A stretch of 5,162 bases of DNA. It comes from an uncultured Desulfobacterales bacterium (lineage in GTDB: Bacteria > Desulfobacterota > Desulfobacteria > Desulfobacterales > JAFDCJ01). Both the position numbers and the translations under genes were made by a program. Of the stretch, positions 1-3,578 are shown piece after piece. Positions within the stretch are counted from its first letter, which is position 1. Each line of letters starts with the position of its first letter. A model generated the notes under the pieces. The model searched no databases. It was not told the origin of the DNA and was given only the letters and a program-made list of their open reading frames with translations. The stretch is from the NCBI GenBank assembly GCA_945787595.1, contig CALZJV010000474.1, forward strand, positions 1 to 5,162, given 5' to 3'.

Positions 1-515
1 CGGGCAAAATGCAGCAGCAGATCGAATTCCTTGGCGGTTAGATCGATAGCCCTGTCACTCAGGCTCACCGTGCGTCTTTGGGGGTCAATGACCAGATCTG
101 CGGCCCGGATGAGCGACTGCGTGTCCTGCCGGCGGTCGGATTGCAGCTCGTCGATGCGCCGGAAAATGGCCTTCACCCTGGCCATCAACTCCCGGATGCT
201 GAATGGTTTGGTGACATAATCGTCCGCGCCGATTTCAAGTCCCAGCACACGATCTAGTTCCGTCGATTTTGACGTCAGCATCAGAATAGGCGTATACGAG
301 GGTTGGGCGCGTATACGGCGGCAGATTTCCAACCCGTCGATGCCGGGCAGCATGAGGTCAAGAATAATCAGGTCATAGGGGTTGGATGCAATTTGAGCCC
401 AGCCGGCATTCCCATCGAACGCAAGGTCCACGTCGTAAGTGAGATCACGCAGGTGAAGCTCCAGCAGCCGAGCAAGGTCTTTGTTATCTTCAACAACCAG
501 GATTTTTCGCGACAT
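1..515 (-). CDS. OmpR/PhoB-type response regulator, C-terminus cut off by window edge
   Basis: This is the DNA-binding half of a two-component system, a cytoplasmic transcription regulator switched on by aspartate phosphorylation. The visible 171 residues begin MSRKILVVEDN and carry every receiver hallmark: the acidic pair E9/D10, phospho-acceptor D53 in LIILDLMLPGIDG, T81 in LMLTS, the OmpR-family tyrosine Y100 and K103 in DDYVTKPF. A linker follows, and from about residue 140 the start of the winged-helix effector domain (DLTAKEFDLLLHFAR), which runs off the left edge. A full-length protein would be about 230 residues. The ATG at 515 is supported by an AGGTGG ribosome binding site five bases upstream. 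It lies 67 bp downstream of the 87-residue gene and probably shares its transcript, although a candidate internal promoter exists. The cognate kinase, if adjacent, would lie outside the window to the left. The family assignment is secure. The regulon and stimulus cannot be read from the sequence. Confidence 0.96.
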   Translation of the reverse strand, partial: MSRKILVVEDNKDLARLLELHLRDLTYDVDLAFDGNAGWAQIASNPYDLIILDLMLPGIDGLEICRRIRAQPSYTPILMLTSKSTELDRVLGLEIGADDYVTKPFSIRELMARVKAIFRRIDELQSDRRQDTQSLIRAADLVIDPQRRTVSLSDRAIDLTAKEFDLLLHFA

Positions 516-520
516 GGGTT

Positions 521-528
521 CCACCTTT
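521..528 (-). promoter_or_regulatory. Ribosome binding site of the response regulator
   Basis: Read on the minus strand this is AAAGGTGG, five bases before the ATG at 515. It is the strongest Shine-Dalgarno match in the 1396-to-1 gene string apart from that of the leader ORF, and it fixes the regulator start. Confidence 0.75.
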
Positions 529-582
529 GCAGGTGCCTAAAGTTGCCTAACGGACTGTCTGCACGCATCCCAGAGCATAGGC

Positions 583-846
583 CTAATCATTCATTCTTTT
601 TGCCGCCAAAAGTGCAATTATAGCCATCTCTACCTGGGCTTTCCACTCCATCGCAGTAAGCCTCCACTGGTCGCATTCCTCCGGGTCGGCGTCCCGCTCA
701 AAGGCGGAGCGTGCCTCAACTAATGATAAATGGTCATAGCACCAGGCGGCAAAAGAGTCGTCCGCCAAATAGGTGGATGGGCTTGTTTGAGCATCGGCTG
801 CGATGCAGGTCCTTAGTTCTTCAGGTGTCGAGGCCGGCATGTTCAT
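583..846 (-). CDS. Small acidic protein of unknown function (87 aa)
   Basis: I do not recognise this protein. It has 87 residues from the ATG at 846, or 85 from a second in-frame ATG at 840. It is soluble-looking, with no signal peptide and no convincing membrane helix. Acidic residues are frequent (ADDS, RDADPEECDQW), there are three cysteines (C14, C36, C58) and three tryptophans (W35, W61, W68), and a probable helix closes the protein (about 65-84). The start overlaps the last 26 bases of the deformylase-like gene, and neither ATG has a strong Shine-Dalgarno sequence, so translation is probably coupled to termination upstream. The response regulator follows after 67 bp. Tight overlap, same strand and protein-like composition argue for a real gene. 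The absence of a recognised family and the short length argue for caution. It may be a partner of either neighbour. Confidence 0.6.
   Translation of the reverse strand: MNMPASTPEELRTCIAADAQTSPSTYLADDSFAAWCYDHLSLVEARSAFERDADPEECDQWRLTAMEWKAQVEMAIIALLAAKRMND
617..645 (-). promoter_or_regulatory. Candidate sigma70 promoter for the response regulator, inside the upstream gene
   Basis: On the minus strand TGGAAA (645-640) is separated by 17 bases from a perfect TATAAT (622-617). The predicted transcript would start near 610 and have a leader of about 95 bases before the regulator ATG. The elements lie inside the coding sequence of the 87-residue protein and encode part of its tryptophan-containing helix, so the match could be a by-product of coding. 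If real, it would let the regulator be expressed independently of the deformylase-like gene. Confidence 0.35.
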
Positions 847-1396
847 AGTCGATAAAAAGGATCCCGTTTAAGTGATCGATTTCGTGAGACAGCAAGGCCG
901 CATATTCATTCGTTGCCGTCAGTTCATTTTCCCTATTGTCAAGCCCTTTATATTTGACTTTGATAAAAACGGGTCGGTTGATAATTTTCCGTTCAGTGTC
1001 GGGCAGAGACAAGCAACTTTCGTAACCGGAATAGGTTCCGCGCCTTTCAAGGACTTCAGGGTTGAGGAGCACTTTGACCTCTCCATAAATACCGCAGGCT
1101 ATCAACCGCTTCGAGATCCCCACCTGGGGAGCCGCCAGCCCTCTGCTCAGAAAGGCTTTAGAAAAAAATCCGATCAGTGAATAATACCTCAAAGTGGCAA
1201 TCATCTGTTGGCTCAACGATATGATTTTGTCATCAATCGCATCCACGGGACTATATATTTTACGAAGAATCGGGGCCGGAAATTCAAAAATATTTTTGAT
1301 TCCGGTGTGGTACTTATAGATATTAAGAAAACCGGTGCCTGTCGCTGCCGCCAGGGCACTGAGTAATCCAAATTTCAGAAGAACTCTTCGTTTCAT
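821..1396 (-). CDS. Peptide deformylase-like metalloprotein with Tat-type N-terminus (191 aa)
   Basis: Peptide deformylases remove the formyl group from N-terminal methionine using a metal held by one Cys and two His. Counting from the ATG at 1396, all three family motifs are present: motif I as SRGLAAPQVG with Q91, motif II as ESCLS (126-130) with ligand C128, and motif III as HEIDH (171-175) with H171, catalytic E172 and H175. FPAPILRKIYSPV (about 39-51) matches the usual deformylase N-terminus. Ahead of it lies an extra stretch of about 30 residues, MKRRVLLKFGLLSALAAATG, resembling a twin-arginine signal (RRxLLK plus a hydrophobic core) or a membrane anchor. Motif I and motif II each deviate from consensus (S-R for the first two positions of GxGxAAPQ, and S for the G of EGCLS). 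No fmt neighbour is visible. The start could also be the TTG at 1399. The preceding leader ORF stop overlaps this ATG (TGATG), and no good ribosome binding site of its own is seen. The fold is secure. Housekeeping deformylation is unlikely, and an extracytoplasmic role is inferred. Confidence 0.9.
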   Translation of the reverse strand: MKRRVLLKFGLLSALAAATGTGFLNIYKYHTGIKNIFEFPAPILRKIYSPVDAIDDKIISLSQQMIATLRYYSLIGFFSKAFLSRGLAAPQVGISKRLIACGIYGEVKVLLNPEVLERRGTYSGYESCLSLPDTERKIINRPVFIKVKYKGLDNRENELTATNEYAALLSHEIDHLNGILFIDYEHAGLDT

Positions 1397-1461
1397 CAAT
1401 GGACCCGCTGGTAATAAAGAGACGCAAAAGGGAAATGCCAGCTTTTACAACTTATTTTCAT
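1396..1461 (-). CDS. Candidate leader peptide ORF (21 aa) coupled to the deformylase-like gene
   Basis: This short reading frame begins MKISCKSW and ends YYQRVH. It starts at the ATG at 1461, seven bases after a good Shine-Dalgarno sequence (GAGGG, 1473-1469). Its TGA stop shares one base with the ATG of the deformylase-like gene (TGATG), the classic arrangement for re-initiation. The downstream gene has no convincing ribosome binding site, so this leader could be what loads ribosomes onto it. The peptide has two aromatic-rich patches and no codon run typical of an attenuator. It may therefore serve only for coupling, or it may be a chance frame. The reading frame stays open upstream to 1596, but the longer version has no supported start. 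Confidence 0.45.
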   Translation of the reverse strand: MKISCKSWHFPFASLYYQRVH

Positions 1462-1468
1462 ATCACAG

Positions 1469-1473
1469 CCCTC
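1469..1473 (-). promoter_or_regulatory. Ribosome binding site of the leader ORF
   Basis: GAGGG on the minus strand lies seven bases before the ATG at 1461. It is the only well-placed Shine-Dalgarno match upstream of the deformylase-like gene, and it supports translation starting in the leader. Confidence 0.5.
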
Positions 1474-1532
1474 GTAAGAATGAAAGTACGGAAAAAAGGC
1501 GGCATTAAAAGACGAATCAACCTGCGTTACTG

Positions 1533-1551
1533 AAGATCTTTTTCTGATCTT
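1533..1551 (-). repeat. Inverted repeat AAGATC-N7-GATCTT in the leader region of the deformylase-like operon
   Basis: A perfect 6-bp inverted repeat with a 7-base A/T-rich loop. In RNA it would be a weak AU-rich hairpin, and as DNA it could be an operator half-site pair. It is neither GC-rich nor followed by a T-run in either direction, so it is not a typical terminator. Confidence 0.35.
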
Positions 1552-1557
1552 GTTTGG

Positions 1558-1583
1558 TGCACAGCTCCGGTTTAGCTGTTGCA
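1558..1583. repeat. Inverted repeat TGC-ACAGCT-N7-AGCTGT-(t)-GCA
   Basis: ACAGCT (1561-1566) and AGCTGT (1574-1579) are perfect complements around a 7-base loop, CCGGTTT. Outside them TGC and GCA extend the stem to nine pairs with one bulged T at 1580. It lies about 160-190 bases before the deformylase-like start and seven bases from the AAGATC repeat. No T-run follows in either direction, so an operator or a structured 5' leader is more likely than a terminator. Confidence 0.4.
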
Positions 1584-1811
1584 AAATAATGTACAATTGG
1601 GTAAGTCCGCTATGGATAGGAAAAATTTAAAATTCTGCCAGCGGCATAAATTTTTCAGCGGATCGGGATTCACTCCGGGCCTGTGGTGGTGGGTACGCTA
1701 GGCAAGGAAAGGTAACGCTTCTTGAAAGAAAAACAGTCTCGATGGGCAGGAATTCAAGCCTTCATCACTAATTTACTCTGGAGACTACTGTCGTGTGAGG
1801 CAAATAAGGCT

Positions 1812-1825
1812 AAAGGTCCACCTTT
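1812..1825. repeat. Compact inverted repeat AAAGGT-cc-ACCTTT after a stop codon
   Basis: A perfect 6-bp inverted repeat with only a 2-base centre, directly abutting the TGA (1828-1826) of the small secreted protein gene. The centre is too short for a good RNA loop, and no T-run follows on the minus strand. It is at most a weak 3' structure or a protein-binding palindrome. Confidence 0.3.
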
Positions 1826-2212
1826 TCAAGGCACAACCAATAATCGCCGAATCTTTTCAACAGACACCCAATGCATGTTGGGATACTTTTGGGCTCCGTC
1901 ATTTTTCAGGCGGCGCAGGTTTTTTACGGTTTTGGGATAGTTTTTGCGATGAATACCCTGCACCTTGCCCTTGAAGCCAAACACAAAATATACTTGGCCG
2001 TTCGCCATGCGCAAAACATTGAAATAGGGTCTGGCAGCAAAATAGCCTTTGTATTGAAGCGCATTAAATTTTGTAGCTGCTTTCTCAAAATTCTCAATTT
2101 TTTCGCGGTTGCCTATCTTGGCTATATCCACCACCAGGATCTCATATGGGTTTGCATACAAGACCGGAGTGAAAAATAAGATGCACAAACTGACAATCGA
2201 TGGAATCTTCAT
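1826..2212 (-). CDS. Small secreted protein of unknown function (128 aa)
   Basis: The protein begins with a clear Sec signal peptide: MKIPS, a hydrophobic core (VSLCILFFTPV) and a small-residue cleavage context LYA followed by NPYEI, so cleavage near residue 20 is expected. The mature part of about 108 residues is basic and alternates short strands and helices: YEILVVDIAKIG, a Lys/Glu-rich helix, then NVLRMANGQVYFVFGFKGKVQGIH, and a basic tail with KNLRRLKN and HWVSVEKIRRL. The pattern loosely recalls small alpha/beta folds such as SPOR-like modules, but no diagnostic motif is present and I do not assign a family. I chose the ATG at 2212 because it puts the signal peptide at the N-terminus. 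The frame also runs up to an ATG at 2269, which would add an implausible 19-residue Pro/Arg-rich lead. The gene is divergent from the DUF1847 gene and has a good candidate promoter. Periplasmic or surface location is inferred. Confidence 0.7.
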   Translation of the reverse strand: MKIPSIVSLCILFFTPVLYANPYEILVVDIAKIGNREKIENFEKAATKFNALQYKGYFAARPYFNVLRMANGQVYFVFGFKGKVQGIHRKNYPKTVKNLRRLKNDGAQKYPNMHWVSVEKIRRLLVVP

Positions 2213-2220
2213 ACGCCTAA

Positions 2221-2235
2221 CCCGGGCAGGCCGGG
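2221..2235 (-). promoter_or_regulatory. GC-rich hairpin just upstream of the secreted protein start
   Basis: CCCGG (2221-2225) and CCGGG (2231-2235) form a perfect 5-bp GC-only stem around a 5-base loop. On the minus-strand mRNA the stem ends eight bases before the ATG at 2212, next to the weak AGG that would be the ribosome binding site. It could limit translation initiation. It is too short to be certain. Confidence 0.3.
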
Positions 2236-2238
2236 GAA

Positions 2239-2263
2239 AATCGAATATTGGATATGGTCGATT
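2239..2263. repeat. Inverted repeat AATCGA-N13-TCGATT in the divergent promoter region
   Basis: A perfect 6-bp inverted repeat, with half-site centres about 19 bp apart. It lies just downstream of the predicted start point of the secreted protein transcript (near 2270). Spacing of about two helical turns would suit a dimeric repressor. No regulator family is identified. Confidence 0.3.
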
Positions 2264-2276
2264 AAACATTGCAGCT

Positions 2277-2305
2277 ATTCTATCATTTTATCCCAACGTT
2301 GAAAA
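2277..2305 (-). promoter_or_regulatory. Candidate sigma70 promoter of the secreted protein gene
   Basis: On the minus strand TTTTCA (2305-2300, 4/6 to consensus) is followed after exactly 17 bases by TAGAAT (2282-2277, 5/6). The predicted start point is near 2270, giving a leader of about 58 bases before the ATG at 2212. This is the best-spaced promoter in the divergent region. I could not identify an equally good one for the plus-strand gene. Confidence 0.45.
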
Positions 2306-2381
2306 CCCGGACCTTAAAGCCTAAGGGCCGCGTTATTTATGAACCAAAATATGTCCCAGGTGTTACTATTTATTATCTGAA

Positions 2382-2387
2382 AAGGAG
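2382..2387 (+). promoter_or_regulatory. Ribosome binding site deciding the GTG start of the DUF1847 gene
   Basis: AAGGAG ends eight bases before the GTG at 2396. No ATG lies closer, and the next in-frame ATG (2468) would remove the N-terminal cysteine pair, so this site fixes the GTG as start. Confidence 0.8.
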
Positions 2388-2395
2388 TTGCTATC

Positions 2396-3088
2396 GTGCA
2401 AGAACCAGGAGGAAAATCGTACAGTAAATGCGCCGAATGCGGGCTTGAGACCCAGGAAAGGATCTGTATGACCCATGAGGGAAAGGCTTCCAAAAACTGC
2501 CCCACCCTTACTCAGAAAGAAATTTTATTGGAAGCAAACAAAGAGTATGAATCGCCCGGTACATATGAATTTGCACGCAAGGCCTCTATGCAGGAAGCCG
2601 ACTGTTATGCCAACCGGGACCAGAAACCGTATGTCATGCAGCCTACCAAGACCCGTATCGTCGAGATATATGAGTTTGCCGAAAAAATGAACTTCGAGCG
2701 GTTGGGTTTGGCCTTTTGCATCGGCCTGGCTAAAGAGGCCGGAATGGTGGAACAGATTCTCAGGGATCGCGGCTTTGAAGTGGTTTCCGTGCTCTGTAAG
2801 GCCGGCCGAACCCCCAAAGAGATGATCGGACTCAGCGATGATGACAAAATATACAAGGGCACGGACGAGGCTATGTGCAATCCAATTTTCCAGGCCAAGC
2901 TGCTGAACCGGTCAAAAACTGAGCTTAACATTTTACTGGGCTTGTGTGTGGGCCATGACTCCCTGTTTTTTAAGCACGCAGAAGCCCCGACCACCGTTCT
3001 GGCGGTAAAAGATCGTGTCACAGGCCATAATCCCCTCGCGGCAATATACCTTTCAGATTCCTATTACCGCAAGATCAAGCATCCGTAA
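2396..3088 (+). CDS. DUF1847 / COG4887 family predicted metal-binding protein (230 aa)
   Basis: This is a cytoplasmic protein of a conserved but uncharacterised family found largely in anaerobic bacteria and archaea. The N-terminus carries CAECG (C12, C15) followed by C24 and C35, a likely metal-binding cysteine cluster. After a helical middle section come C70, C108, C134 and C161. The C-terminal half holds what I recall as the family signature: CNPIFQAKLLN (161-171), TELNILLGLCVGHDSLF (175-191, with C184 and H187), then APTTVLAVKDRVTGHNPLAAIY. The length is typical, so the gene appears intact. Translation starts at GTG after a strong AAGGAG. It is transcribed away from the secreted protein gene and stands alone, with a gap of 490 bp downstream. 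Nine cysteines in a 230-residue cytoplasmic protein suggest a zinc or iron-sulfur site, but the metal and reaction are unknown. The family call is from memory of the motif pattern and is fairly confident. Confidence 0.88.
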   Translation: MQEPGGKSYSKCAECGLETQERICMTHEGKASKNCPTLTQKEILLEANKEYESPGTYEFARKASMQEADCYANRDQKPYVMQPTKTRIVEIYEFAEKMNFERLGLAFCIGLAKEAGMVEQILRDRGFEVVSVLCKAGRTPKEMIGLSDDDKIYKGTDEAMCNPIFQAKLLNRSKTELNILLGLCVGHDSLFFKHAEAPTTVLAVKDRVTGHNPLAAIYLSDSYYRKIKHP

Positions 3089-3197
3089 AGCGGGATAACA
3101 TCCAATAGCTATTCTTTGCCATGTTGTTATGCAATATTGGGGCAAACGTTGTCCTACACGCATCCCCCATCTAACCTAGTAGAAAAACCAGACTCTC

Positions 3198-3218
3198 TCC
3201 CGACTCGCCTTCTCGGGA
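3198..3218. repeat. Inverted repeat TCCCGA-N9-TCGGGA
   Basis: A perfect 6-bp, mostly G/C inverted repeat with a 9-base loop, 110 bp after the DUF1847 stop. It could be the 3' structure of that transcript, but the bases that follow (caagggtgac) are not T-rich, so a factor-independent terminator is not supported. Confidence 0.3.
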
Positions 3219-3443
3219 CAAGGGTGACAATTCAATAGGCTTTTTGAAAAAGGGCCACCTTTCTGCAATCTTCTGTGTGGATGCCAGAATCGGCAGCATC
3301 TAATCCGCGATTTTCAGCCATAATAAAATCCCTTAAGACCTCAGAATAATAGCCGATAGAAATAATGGTCAAAAATATACGACGGCTCTGTGAGAAATAG
3401 CTGGAGAGCGTCTCATCAATAGTTTTATTTAACTTTATTTTCA

Positions 3444-3464
3444 ATAGCTTACATATTTAGCTAT
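3444..3464. repeat. Inverted repeat ATAGCT-N9-AGCTAT
   Basis: A perfect 6-bp inverted repeat in the AT-rich gap, about 115-135 bp before the GAF/HlyD start. It is upstream of the candidate promoter, where an activator site might lie. It may also be chance in A/T-rich DNA. Confidence 0.25.
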
Positions 3465-3503
3465 GGTTTAGAATATATTTTTTTACTTATCGCCCAACCC
3501 GGA

Positions 3504-3529
3504 ATTGAAAATTGTCGATTGAATATTCA
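3504..3529. repeat. Tandem ATTGAAwATT repeats overlapping a TGAATATTCA palindrome
   Basis: ATTGAAAATT (3504-3513) and ATTGAATATT (3518-3527) match at 9 of 10 positions with a 14-bp period. The second copy overlaps a perfect 10-bp palindrome, TGAATATTCA (3520-3529). They sit 50-75 bp before the GAF/HlyD ATG, overlapping the candidate promoter, a natural place for an operator. The binding protein is unknown. Confidence 0.35.
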
Positions 3530-3540
3530 TTCATTACAAA
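3512..3540 (+). promoter_or_regulatory. Weak candidate promoter of the GAF/HlyD gene
   Basis: TTGTCG (3512-3517) and TACAAA (3535-3540) are spaced by 17 bases. Both are poor matches to consensus (3/6 and 4/6), so it would need an activator if real. It overlaps the ATTGAAwATT repeats. Confidence 0.22.
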
Positions 3541-3578
3541 AAATTCCGCTAAGGGCCTAAGCTTTGAATAGGAAAAGG

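Larger units (their letters stand above)
1462..1825. other. Intergenic stretch without a supported gene
   Basis: These 364 bases separate the leader ORF from the 3' end of the small secreted protein gene. Both flanking genes point left, so the stretch should hold the promoter of the deformylase-like operon and the end of the upstream transcript. It contains two small inverted repeats (1533-1551 and 1558-1583) and an inverted repeat just after the secreted protein stop (1812-1825). I found no convincing -35/-10 pair, no GC-rich terminator with a T-run and no known RNA gene. Short open frames here have no ribosome binding sites. Confidence 0.6.
3089..3578. other. AT-rich intergenic stretch with several small repeats, no supported gene
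   Basis: These 490 bases separate two plus-strand genes and are visibly richer in A/T than the coding regions. No T-run terminator follows the DUF1847 gene. TTTGCC (3115-3120) and GGCAAA (3141-3146) can pair across a 20-base loop but compete with CCAATA/TATTGG (3102-3107/3135-3140). TCAATAG occurs three times (3232, 3416, 3441). A 70-codon frame on the minus strand (3444-3232) starts at TTG without a ribosome binding site and is not accepted as a gene. The last 80 bases carry the likely control region of the GAF/HlyD gene. Confidence 0.6.

Noticed and set aside
303..623. Plus-strand frame of 106 codons
   Set aside because: It is antisense to the receiver domain of the response regulator, which has unambiguous conserved motifs, and it has no ribosome binding site.
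872..1180. Plus-strand frame of 102 codons
   Set aside because: It is the antisense shadow of the deformylase-like gene, covering its motif regions.
1396..1596. Extension of the leader ORF up to a start at 1596
   Set aside because: The longer version has no ribosome binding site at its start and runs through both inverted repeats. Only the part from 1461 is supported.
1640..1720. Purine-rich stretch considered as a riboswitch or small RNA on the plus strand
   Set aside because: No conserved core of a known riboswitch class could be matched, and no downstream plus-strand gene is close enough to be its target.
1722..1940. Plus-strand frame of 72 codons
   Set aside because: It starts at TTG, overlaps the 3' end of the secreted protein gene in antisense and encodes an atypical composition (run of FFRRRRFF).
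1871..2179. Plus-strand frame of 102 codons within the secreted protein region
   Set aside because: It is antisense to a frame with a clear signal peptide. Its hydrophobic stretches mirror the basic and aromatic codons on the other strand.
2213..2269. Longer N-terminus for the secreted protein from the ATG at 2269
   Set aside because: It would put 19 Pro/Arg-rich residues ahead of a textbook signal peptide and would start within a base or two of the predicted transcript start.
2605..3021. Minus-strand frame of 138 codons
   Set aside because: It is antisense to the DUF1847 gene, whose family motifs and ribosome binding site are clear.
3115..3146. TTTGCC-N20-GGCAAA as terminator of the DUF1847 gene
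   Set aside because: The loop is long, an alternative pairing competes and no T-run follows.
3232..3444. Minus-strand frame of 70 codons in the AT-rich gap (MKIKLNKTIDETLSSYF...)
   Set aside because: It starts at TTG with no Shine-Dalgarno sequence, matches no family I know and has irregular composition. It could be a gene remnant, but nothing in the sequence supports that over chance.
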